Below, piece by piece: positions 46,531-56,671 of a stretch of 64,000 nucleotides of DNA. How positions within the stretch are numbered: position 1 is the first letter of the stretch; every line of letters starts with the position of its first letter. A program made the position numbers and the translations under genes. The DNA lies in contig NC_045127.1 of assembly GCF_007655135.1 (NCBI RefSeq), forward strand, positions 18,580,199 through 18,644,198. Direction: 5' to 3'. The stretch comes from Punica granatum (taxonomy: Eukaryota > Streptophyta > Magnoliopsida > Myrtales > Lythraceae). Below the pieces are notes generated by a model, which was not told the origin of the DNA, did no database searches, and saw only the letters and a list, made by a program, of their open reading frames with translations.

Positions 46531-46854
46531 TCATTACATAGATTTCCTTTGCATATCGTAATTGTGGCAGTAATGCGTAACTGACAATGACTGTTAGCTA
46601 CCATTCTTCTGTACGCAGGCGCGTGTGTTTGGACCCGAAAGGCGTTTCCTCAGGACGGACTTGTGTCTGCCACAAGTAATAGATGACCATCTTAAATCTG
46701 AACAGAAGGCCTTCAAGGTAGCTTCGACTTGGTTGAACAATTGCAGTGCAACCGTGCAACAAGTGACAAAACATCCTGTCCCAGCATCCTCTGCAGCATA
46801 CATGAGCCGGCGTCGAGCAAACTACAACCATTTCTTCTACATTCCGCGCAATCC
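46531..46854. other. E internal stretch without recognisable gene
   Basis: Nothing recognisable lies here apart from a short plus frame (FLRTDLCLPQVIDDHLKSE) that I cannot assign. Confidence 0.4.
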
Positions 46855-47462
46855 TGCATTGCTTTTCAATTATGCACCGCATTTCAATTATGCAATCGCT
46901 TTTCAAATTATGCACTGCACTTTTAATTATGCAATCACTTTTCAGTTATGCACCGCACTTTCAATTATGCAATGCACTTTCCATTATGCAATGCTTTTCA
47001 ATTTTGCAACTGCTTTTCAATAATGCAATGCGCCTTCCATTATGCAACTGCTTTCCAATTATGCACTGCTTTCCAATTATGCAACTGTTTTTCAATTATG
47101 TAATGCACTTTCCATTATGCACTGCTTTTCAATCATGCAACATGCTTTTCAATTATGCAATATGCTTTTCAAATTATGCACTGCTTTTCCATTATATAGT
47201 CGCTTTTCAATTATGCAATCACTTTTCAAATTATGCACCGCCTTTCAATTACGCACTGCTTTTCAAATCACGCAACTCGCTTTTCGAATAGACAATACAC
47301 TTTCAATTATGCACTTGTTTCTCAGTCATGCAATACACCTTCAATTATGCACCACCTTTCAACTATGCATCCGCTTTCCATTATGCAATGCACCTTCAAA
47401 CATGCAACACATTTTCGAATGTGCAACTGCTTCTCACTCATTCCGATGCTTTTAATTATGCA
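46855..47462. repeat. 17-19-bp tandem array in E 3' region
   Basis: Some 30 or more diverged units of the type TTTTCAATTATGCAATGC run without interruption. The position, just before the polypurine tract and 3' LTR, equals that of the unrelated 60-bp array in LARD. Confidence 0.9.
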
Positions 47463-47617
47463 GGTATTTTCGTCAAGCAGGGACCATTCTCATGCATCAA
47501 AACCTAGCATATACGAATACAAGGGAACTTTCATCGAGGCACACCAGGACGGTCGCCAAGACCAAAAGAAGTGTTTCTTATAATCTTTGGCCACATCCTC
47601 TACTCGAGCATGTAACC

Positions 47618-47631
47618 AAAGATGGGCAAGT
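47618..47631 (+). other. E polypurine tract
   Basis: AAAGATGGGCAAGT directly precedes the 3' LTR start TGTCAACACC. Confidence 0.7.
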
Positions 47632-48000
47632 TGTCAACACCTCATTTTGGTCCACTGGCTCCCAAACAGGACATTAGCAGCAAATCTAGCCACTGCCCGA
47701 TAGACATGATAGAACAGGGTTCAGAGATACCACAGACTACTATTCATGGATAGGTCAACGGGGGGCAAGCACGTGACAACGAAGCGTGAGTCACGGAGAG
47801 CTTCAAGGTAACCCAAAGAGACCAAAAAGGGGCATTTGGTTCCAAGGCTACAGAAGCTTGATTGCTACAGTGCCATTCTTCAGTGATCGACTGGGGCATC
47901 AGAAAGTATTTAGTGTGAGACACTAAAAAGACCCTTGTAGGCCAAACTGAAGATTCGCCTCGAGCATATTTGGGAAGCCTCCGATTGTTTGCTTCTTCAT
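47632..48000 (+). repeat. E 3' LTR, beginning
   Basis: TGTCAACACCTCATTTTGGTCCAC resembles the family A start and the H LTR start. How far the LTR extends is unclear; no LTR end is seen before the receptor-kinase fragment at 48304, so it is truncated. The right coordinate is approximate. Confidence 0.6.
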
Positions 48001-48303
48001 GCTTTACTCCGGCAAAGGGAGCTTCCTCCTCAGCAGTCGTCTTCCTCGAGCTTTTTCGTTCTTTCTGGTACTGCTCTGTTTCGTGAATTTTGTCCTCGAG
48101 CTTTCTGGTGGTTTTTCAGCCTCGAGCTTCCTGTAACTCTTCACAAAATTTCATGGCAGCCTCATAGCATAATCCCCATCCCATAACTGCTAATTCGAAA
48201 GCAACAGAAGTTACAGAACTTGCAAGAGGTAAGGATATGTTACACAGAATTCACGTTCCTATAATCTTTCCAACTTTTTGACATTTTCGTTCTCTTATCA
48301 TTA

Positions 48304-49183
48304 GGTTTCCACCCAAATCACCTCCTGGATCACCTGATAAGTGGGCTGCCATGGACTGGACACAAGGTTGCGAGCGGGACAAGCCACTCAAGTCTGTGGA
48401 CATGGTTGGATTCAAGAAATTCAAAAACATGAAATTGCCAGACACAACATCTACTTGGGTGAACGCTAGCCTGGACATCAAAGCGGGTCATGAGAAGTGC
48501 TTGGGAAGCTGCTCCTGCATCGCTTACACTCATTCTGATATAAAAGGTTTAGGAAGTGGATGCGCTCTTTGGTACGGAGATCTACAGGACATTCAAACCT
48601 TCTCAAATGTCGGGCAGGATCTACATATACGAATGGCAGCCTCAGAACTAGGTATTTACCAGGTTTTGGTTTGATTTAGGTTGCTTTTCTTTCTATCTAA
48701 TTCTATGGAATTAATCGTACAATGGAGTTTATTTGTTTGGAATTTGAGCAGGGGATAATGGAAATCATTTGAAGATAGCAGTTGCAGCTATTGTCTGGAT
48801 TGTTAGAGCTATAGGAATGGTCTTTACAATCTATTGCTGTCACAGAAGCAACACGAAATCCAAAGGTACGATCTGTATTGGTCAATCTGCAACTAGAAAT
48901 GTTGTCAAATGCGTATGCTGTCAAATGCGTTCTGCATAGATTCATCTAATCTTTTGTCAAGGAAGAGAAAATGCAAACTAGAAAAATTTTGCAAGCTAAG
49001 CTCATTTTCCTCCTGCCCTGTTTGATTTTTGTTTCTGCCATATCGAATCCAACTTTTAAATCCAATAATTTTCAAGAGAAACAAAAGAGAAAGAGGAAAA
49101 GGAATAGAAGAATGAGCAGTCCGGGGAAGAAATGGAGCTACCTGCATTTGATCTTGCTATGATTATCAATGCCATGACGGAGT
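48304..49183 (+). pseudogene. Truncated G-type lectin S-receptor-like kinase (PAN and membrane part)
   Basis: Exon 1 (to 48651) encodes an FPPKSPPGS segment and DWTQGC, then a PAN/apple domain with LPDTTSTWVNASLDIKAGHE, CLGSCSCIAYTHSDIKGLGS and GCALWYGDLQDIQTF, ending MAASEL. A GT donor at 48652 and AG acceptor at 48750-48751 lead to exon 2 (48752-48865), a membrane span (IAVAAIVWIVRAIGMVFTIY). Exon 3 (about 49078-49183) gives EEMELPAFDLAMIINAM, the juxtamembrane motif just before the kinase. The lectin and kinase domains are absent, and a stop lies in exon 3. Such receptors sit in the plasma membrane and act in recognition or defence; this copy cannot signal. Exon phases agree, so it derives from a real gene, not a processed copy. 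Confidence 0.85.
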
Positions 49184-50796
49184 AGCAAGCAACAAGATTT
49201 ATCACTTGATGTTTACTTCCACTATCTCTGACATGGGATTTGATATTGATGACTAATGAGATAGAGCTAGCTACCTTGTGACCTTTTTTTGCTTATAGAC
49301 CTTAGTCGGGTAGTTTGAAGAAACCTGTAGGTGCTTATCAACCTTAGGGAAAGAAGATAGTAAACACAACTTTGTTGGTTTGTTGGTTTATGGCCTTTAT
49401 TTAAATAAACAATGATTGATCTTTTCTGCTCAGGACCACTCAAAAAAGTATAATAGATATATAATATATATGCTAATTTTTTAATTATAAGTAGAATCTT
49501 ACGATTCAAGATTCAATTCTATGATTCACGATTCCACAACCTTCGACCGATTCTAGGTAGAATCGCGATTCTGACAATCCTGAGTATGAAGGTTCCCCCC
49601 AAAAAAAAATCTTCAGCTTTTAATTATGTCACCTCTGACTCAGACGGGAGTGAGTCGTTTTCCTGGTAACGACCCTCGACCGATTCTAGGTAAAATCGCG
49701 ATTCTAACAATCCTGAGTATGAAGGTTCCCCCAACTCCCAACCACCCCCCCCCCCTAAAATAAAATCTTCAGCTTTTAATTATCTCACCTCTGACTCAGA
49801 CGGGAGTGAATCGTTTTCCTAGTGATTGTGAGAGTTGTACCTCCGGCAAAACATCATGACCGAAAGTGGCCACTCAGTGCCATATATAAGATAGAGCCCT
49901 GAACAAAAAGTATAAGTATACCCAACTGTTCACGGTAGCTGTTGTTAGTGAAACAGACATCAAAGACAGGAAACCACGTCATAAAGAGAGGCAAAGTGAA
50001 ACCCCGTTTAAAAAACAGAATAGTGACTTATAGCAACTAAAACATGATTGAGGTTTGAAACAATAAATCATGGTATCAATCTGCCGCAAGTCCAAGTAAC
50101 AAGAATCGATGCCAAAGCAACCAATCGTGCTACATTCAGCAACTAACATGGACCTCAAAAGAGAATCCGTGTGAATTAACACAACCAAAGATTTCTTCCA
50201 AGTCTCTCGCAACCTTAACCATCGCTTCCTTTTTTTTCTCTCTCTCAGCCTCTGCCGGAATCTACTTTAATAATTCAAAAGAAAAGAAAACCAGAAAGCA
50301 AATAGCTTAACTAAATCTTTAGAAGAGCAAATAGCTTCATTAAGTAAATTAACTGGCAACGATATTCATGGCATTATAGAAGAAAAATAATAGGTTAGAT
50401 TTACCTAGTTTGTGGCAGCTTGTGATCCTCTTTCTGCCAGTTAGTCATTTATTATGTCCTTGTAGTCTCTGCACAATTAACTACATAATTTATACAGGTA
50501 CAATAATGTATATTTGACGACAAAACAATAATGTATATACAGGTACAAGCATGTTCGCTTCCGATAACAGACCTAGAAAAGGGAAAACCATCAACATAAA
50601 CAACCTTAATTTGGCCAACAAAAATAACCTATTGGTAGTGTAATCAGATGATCAACATAAAAGTGGAGAAAGGAAGTTCTAATGCTAGTTCTGAAATGCA
50701 GGTCTCACGGAAATTATTGAAGAATCATTATCCCCAAGCACAAGCCCTTATCGAACCCAGAAGCAAGGAGCCCACCAAGCATCTCATCCCAAGGCT
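49184..50796. other. Low-copy DNA without recognisable gene
   Basis: AT-rich sequence with a 133-bp duplication (49541-49826). Short open frames have no recognised family. It may include the former surroundings of the receptor-kinase gene. Confidence 0.4.
49541..49826. repeat. 133-bp tandem duplication
   Basis: Two copies run from CGACCGATTCTAGGTA to GGGAGTGA(G/A)TCGTTTTCCT. The C/A run after GAAGGTTCCCCC differs in length between copies. Confidence 0.85.
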
Positions 50797-50801
50797 GACC
50801 G

Positions 50802-51106
50802 ATGGCAGTAAGGAGAGAAGAGAGGACCAAGCCTCCAAAACAACGAGCGAACGACCTAAGAACCTTATGAATCCACCTAAGTTATTCGAAGTCGGAGAAG
50901 AACAACTCAAAGAATGAGTTACTCTAGAAGAACGGTTTGATGGTCTGGAAACTAGACTTCTAGGGCTTTCCAATAACATCTTATTTGACCCTATTTAGTG
51001 CAGAAACGACTCAGAAAACTAAGCACGAAATGACTCTATAGTTTTAGCCCAATAGCCTTTAATTATATTCTAGAACTATCATATGTTCTTCTCGATTTCT
51101 CCATCA
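50802..51106 (-). repeat. Chromovirus 3' LTR, internally deleted
   Basis: It is 305 bp against 492 bp in the partner. About 187 bp are missing at the point near 50937-50940 where GTTACTCTAGAAG meets AACGGTTTGATG. Confidence 0.85.
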
Positions 51107-54100
51107 TTCTTCCTGGTTGGAAGAGACTTGTCCTCAAGTCGAACTCTTCATCTTCTCCAATGTAAGGTCACAAGTTGGAAACATTGAAGGTGTCTGAAAC
51201 TCCATAATCTTTTGATAACTCCACCTTGTATGCATTTTCACCAATTCTCTTCGAAATTTGAAAAGGTCCATCGTTGAGCTTCCCGAAACAACCTAGGTGG
51301 AATCGTTCCTTGCGAAGATGGATCCACACCAAGTCTTCTTCTTTGAAGCTTACGGATCTTCTAGACTTGTCGGCTTGTTCCTTGTATTTCTCATTTTGCT
51401 GAAGAATCTTTTTGCGAACCTCCTTGTGGAACTCTTGAATTTGCTTCACTCTTTCTTCAGCATCACTACTAAAAGAGTTATTTATTGGAATAAGAACCAA
51501 ATCCAACGAGCTGTTAGGATTAGAGCCATACACAATTTGAAATGGACTCTTACCCGTGGTTTTGCTTTGAGATCGGTTATTGGCAAACTCGGCTTGAGGT
51601 AATTGAAGATCCCATTGCCGAATATGCCCTTTGATCAAGGCCCTTAATAAGCTCCCAAGACTCCGACTGACAACTTCGATTTGTCCATCGATTTGTGGAT
51701 GGTGCAAGGAACTAAATTGAAGAGTAGCCTCGAGCTTCCTCCAAAGCATTCGCCAAAAGTGACTCATAAACTTCGAATCACGATTTGATGTAATGGTCTT
51801 TGGAATGCCATGAAGTTTCACGATATCTTTGAAATAAAGATCCGCTACATGAGACGCATCAAGAGTCTTGAGACATGGTACGAAATGCGCCATCTTTGAG
51901 AAATGGTCAACCGCCACCATAATTGAATCTTTATTTCTTTGTGTCCTTGGCAAGCCCACAACGAAATCAATGCTCACATCTTCCCATGGTGCATTTGGAA
52001 TGGGAAGTGGGGTGTATAAACCCGTGTTTTTAACATGCCCCTTAGCGATGTGACACGTTCGACAACTCTCCACATACCTCGACACATCTCGAATCATATT
52101 TGGCCAGTGGAAATTTTCTTTAATGCAAGGATTTTATCTAGTCCGAAATGGCCTCCAAGTCCACCATCGTGTGCCTCCTTGACTATTGCCTCCCGTAAAG
52201 AACACCGAGGAATGCACAGACAATTATTCTTGAAAAGAAATCCATCTTGCAAGAAGAAATCCTTCGAGGCACCCTTAGAACATTCACTCCAGATTTTGGA
52301 GAAATCTGGATCTTTCTCATAAAGCTCTTTAACGACTTCGAAACCCACGACCTTTACTTCCATTGAAGAGAGAAACGTATGTCTTCTACTTAAAGCATCC
52401 GCGACTTGATTTTGAGCACCGCTTTTGTGCTTGATCACAAAGGTATAAGCTTGAAGGAACTCCACCCACCTTGCATGTGGATTGTTGAGCTTGTGTTGGC
52501 CATTGATATACTTCAATGTCTCGTGGTCCGAAAAGAGAACAAACTCCTTTGAAATAAGATAGTGCCTCCAATTGCTTGAGGCTCGAACAATAGCATAGAA
52601 TTTTTTGTCATAAGTCGAATAATTCCTTCGTGATCCATTTAATTTTTCACTAAAGTAGGCAATGGGTTTGCCTTCTTGGGAGAGAATAGCTCTAATCCCA
52701 ACGCTCGAAGCATCACAGCAAACTTCGAACATTTTCTCGAAATCCGGCAAGGTGAGCACAGGTGCTTCAGTCATCTTCTTCCTTATTAGCTCAAAACTCC
52801 TTTGTGCTGCTTCATCCTACTTAAACATGTTGCCTTTCAATCACTCGGTAATAGGAGCAATAAGAGTGCTAAAGCCCGCAATAATCGCCGATAAAAGGAT
52901 GCTAACCCGTGGAAACTTCGCACCTCTTGAAGAGATCTAGCTTCCACCTTACTTGGCTCAACGCTAATGCTTTCATGAGATACAATGTAACCCAAGAAAA
53001 TGACACTGTTGGTGAGAAAGTGGCATTTCTTGAGATTTACTTATAGTCGTTGTTTTCAAAGCACCTTAAAGACTTGTCAGAGGTGCTCAAAATGCTCCTT
53101 TAAATTTTTGTTATCGACCAAAATATCATCAAAATAGACCACCAAGAAAGTGCTAGGAGTGTTAGACAGTCCGAACGGCATTACCATCCATTCGTAGAGA
53201 CCATCCCTTGTCTTGAAAGCCGTATTCCATTCATCTCCGGGGTGCATTCATATTTGATGATGTCCACTTCGAAGGTCCATCTTGGAGAAGATTGATGAAC
53301 CATGAAGTTGATCAAGCAAATCATCAAGACGAGGAATCGGGAATCGATACTTGATTGTGATCTTGTTGACCGCTCGACTATCAATACACATCCGCCAAGA
53401 AACATCCTTCTTTGGTACCAAGAGAGCGGGCACCGCACAAGGGGTCAAACTTTCTCGAATCAAGCCCTTTCGTAGAAGCTTGTCAACTTGTCGTTGTAGT
53501 TCTTTGTGCTCTTTCGAACTCATTCGATAAGCTGCTTTATTGGGAATTGAAGCACCGAGAACGAAATCAATGTTATGTTGAATTTCTCGCACGGATGGAA
53601 GTCCAGGAGGAATCTCATCGGGGACAACATCTTGGAACTCCTTGGGCAAAGGCTTCAAACTATAAGGGATGTGCTCTTGATCTTCATTCTCCTGTAAGAG
53701 CACTAGTGCAAAAGCATCAATAAAGCGATCCATTCTATGAAGAAATTGACAATTGGAGAGAAGTGAACTCCAATTTCCATTCGAGGACTTGGATTTATTC
53801 TCCATTTGACAAGGTCCCAAGGTGATTTTAACACCATCCTTGACAAAGGAATAAGTTTTCTTGAACCCATCATAAATAACCCTTCGATCATATAGCCAAA
53901 GCCGTCCAAGGAGTAGATAGCATGCATCCACAGGAACCACGTCGCAAAGAACCTCATCCTTGTAGTATCGTCCAATCGAGAATTGGACCAAACAACGTTT
54001 GTCGACACGAACATCGTTGCCTTTCTTGAGCCAAGAGAGCTTGTATGGCTCAGGATGTTTCTCCACCGTGAGATGCAACTTTTCCACCATAGTAATGGAA

Positions 54101-54159
54101 ACAACATTCTCACAGCTCCCACTATCAATGATTACCGTGCAAACCTTCCCGTTCGATGT
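51107..54159 (-). pseudogene. Chromovirus pol (protease to integrase), broken
   Basis: In minus order it starts with a protease with IIDSGSCENVV near 54130-54095. Reverse transcriptase follows, with VPKKDVSWRMCIDSRAVNKI and FSKMDLRSGHHQI, where the frame ends in TGA at 53248. The downstream part keeps VVYFDDILV, but about 15 residues before it are deleted, and several stops follow. RNase H (52774 on) has VCCDASSVGIRAIL and FSDHETLKYI. A frameshift near 52125 splits the integrase zinc region (GGHFGLDK, then CRTCHIAKG). In the integrase core, the usual SDRD is SNRD, so the second catalytic Asp is Asn; the first Asp (SIDFVVG) and the Glu (GQIEVV) remain with normal spacing. The C-terminus runs past a TGA toward the LTR. 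It is non-functional. Confidence 0.9.
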
Positions 54160-55248
54160 TCACCGGGTGTGAAACATGTTATGACGAAGCCACTTGTCAT
54201 CTTCCACGTGTTCAGCTCTTAAGATGCGTTGCACGACGAGAGCCTCTCCTTGATCGCCACAAGTAATCTTTTCGTGATCAACCTTATTCTCCTTGCTAGG
54301 ATTGGAGTTATAGATCGGTTCTCCATCATCTTCCTCCACGAGAGAAACAATCTTTTGATTCGGGCACTCGGAAGAAATGTGACCAAATCCACTGCACTTA
54401 AAACACTGTCTTGAGATAGTGTTAGAAGTGCTAGGAGAAGTATTTGATTTCCTTGGGATGGACTTTGAAGAAATAGCCTTGTCCGTGGGCATTGGTTTAG
54501 ACCTTGGTGCACTCCCCCGATTAAGAACTCCTTCTTTGCCTACAATCTTGCGAGCACCTTTCTCCTTTAGTTGCTTTTCCACACAAACTACCAACTTGAC
54601 AACATCCTCTGGCTCCACTAGGTCACCTTTCATCAAGAGTTGCTCGAATTTAGCAGTATATTCCTCCACGATCAGCTCATCTTGCTTAAAATCATAGATG
54701 TGACAAAATATATCTTGCACGTAACTAGTGCAAAGGAACTTTTTCTTTAGCTCCCTCTTCATCTTTTCCCATGTCTCTATCCTCCTCTTCCCTTCACAAG
54801 CCCTTCGCCTCATCAAGTTCTCCCACCAAATTGAAGCATGTTTCTTCAGCTTGATGGCCACCAACTTAACCTTCTTGTCCTCCAAAATGCTTTTGTAGTC
54901 GAAAACACGGTCGACCGTTGCCAACCAAACGATAAAGTCTTCCAGATTCAAGTGACCTTCAAAGTCGAGAAAGTCAACTTTCACACCATAGTCTTCACGA
55001 CCATGATGTTGAAGAGAAGCCCTCTCATTGGATGAGTTGGACTCCTCATGAAAAGGATTCTCCTCCTCATCCTCTTCATGGATTTCCGAACCATGATGCT
55101 GCTCATCACGGTTTGTAGCTTGAAGACGCTCAAGTTGTTGTTGGAGTTGTCGCACTTGCCTCCTCAACTCATCCACTTCAACATCACGAAGATCACGCTC
55201 GACGGGAACCACGTTGACGTTCTCACCTCGACGACGATATCCAGCCAT
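54160..55248 (-). pseudogene. Chromovirus gag
   Basis: This 362-codon frame has an N-terminal coiled coil (DELRRQVRQLQQQLERLQ, residues 26-43), an acidic linker, and a gag domain about 88-205 (VDFLDFEGHLNLEDFIVWLA, ASIWWENL, TWEKMKRELKKKFL). A zinc knuckle C282-x2-C285-x4-H290-x4-C295 follows (CFKCSGFGHISSEC). The stretch 215-230 is shorter than expected and suggests a small deletion. The frame ends in TGA at 54162-54160, but the same frame continues into protease, so this stop is a mutation inside one gag-pol frame. Confidence 0.85.
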
Positions 55249-55260
55249 GGAAAGAACCGG

Positions 55261-55273
55261 AGCTCTGATACCA
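55261..55273 (-). other. Chromovirus primer-binding site, tRNA-iMet
   Basis: The minus strand reads TGGTATCAGAGCT, matching the initiator tRNA-Met complement. It lies 3 nt from the 5' LTR. Confidence 0.9.
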
Positions 55274-55276
55274 AAC

Positions 55277-55768
55277 TAATGGCGGTAAGGAGAGAAGAGA
55301 GGACCAAGCCCCCAAAACAACGAGCGAACGATCCGAAGAATCTTAGGAATCCACCTAAGTTATTTGAAGTTCGAGAAGAACAACTCAAAGAGTGAGTTAC
55401 TTTAGAATATGACTTGATTACTTCACAGATGACTCCCCACATCCTTAGATGAGCATCCTATTTATAGAATAAGGACACAAGGACTTCTTAGTTTCCCTAG
55501 AAACCCTATTAACTCTAATTTTATCTTCTCGAATTTTCTGGACACAACTCACGAAAATGACGATAACTTTTTCTAGACAACTCCAAATTACGAACGGTTT
55601 GATGCATTGGAAACTAGACTTCTAGGGCTTTCCAATAACATCTTATTTGATCCCATTTAGTGCAGCAACAACTCAGAAAACTAAGCACAAAATGACTCTA
55701 TAGTTTCAGTCCAACAGCCTTTAATTATATTCTAGAACTATCATATGTTTTTCTCGATTTCTCCATCA
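55277..55768 (-). repeat. Chromovirus 5' LTR (492 bp)
   Basis: The minus strand starts TGATGGAGAAATCG and ends CCGCCATTA. It is full length relative to its partner. Confidence 0.9.
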
Positions 55769-55773
55769 CTGAC

Positions 55774-56671
55774 CCACGCCAGCAGATTGAGAAGAAGCAT
55801 TATCTGATGATAACAGTCCAAAGAGGTTACAAACATATATGGTTTAGTAAAAAGCCATCCGTTTCAAGAACATGATTCATAATATAGCTACTTATCGCCT
55901 CGAATCTCGACTATACGCATTGCAAATAGAGACCAAAGTCAGGTGAATCTGATTCTCTTTCCGCCAGTAGGAGTCAACCAAGGAGTTGAAAGTGAATTGA
56001 TTGAGCTTCCAATGTGACAGAGACTCGAGAAAGCAGACAAAAAAAACGAATCACATTGTTGATAAATTCCAGAAAAATGATGCCAATTGCCAACTGATCT
56101 AACCCGAAGCATGACGATAACTGCTACAATGGGAAAATTTAAGCTGTCAACCGAACAAATCAGATGAAATGTACTGTGATTCAAATCTGATTGCATCGTC
56201 CAAGCCATAAACTTTTCATGAATTCAGTATTGATGTAAGCATTCAATGTTGATGCAAGCATCATCATAAGGAACAAAACCATGTAGGATATGAAGAGTCT
56301 GTGTTTTTCGACCTGAGTTGATGAGGGAAGTATTCTAAGCACTTCCCGAAGGAGAGACCTCAGCAATTTGCGTAACCGTCTTCCCCAAAACCCAGGCGAT
56401 GGCAGACATGGAGACGCCATAAGAGAGCTCGTGAAAAAAATTTCTACATTGATTCGAATAGAGATTTTCATTCAGGTGACTATTGTAGAGGTTATTGTAT
56501 AGCAGGAAGAATGTTTTTCTTACAGCGAGCTCTTTTAAACGAATAAGTTCCCCACTATCGAATAACATCGTGGTCAGCGACAAAAACATCAGTGAAGGAA
56601 ATGATATAAGCGATAAACATGATTTTGATAGAGAACTCCCAGGAGCCTTCCGGGGAAATACCGATACATAT
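55774..56671. other. Low-copy DNA without recognisable gene
   Basis: This continues the sequence left of the chromovirus (49184-50796). Open frames on both strands have no recognised motif. It ends where LTR K starts. Confidence 0.4.

Larger units (their letters stand above)
50802..55768 (-). mobile_element. Decayed Ty3/Gypsy chromovirus-type element
   Basis: LTR copies at 50802-51106 and 55277-55768 flank a gag-pol on the minus strand. CTGAC at 50797-50801 and 55769-55773 is the target duplication. The LTR ends were TGATGG...CCATCA; the outer left end is now CGATGG and the inner right end TAATGG. The primer site is tRNA-iMet type. Lineage from protein motifs is CRM- or Reina-like; no chromodomain was seen. 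It is inserted in low-copy DNA. Confidence 0.9.

Noticed and set aside
46597..47583. Several overlapping frames with Cys/Asn/Tyr/Phe repeats
   Set aside because: They follow the 17-19-bp tandem array.
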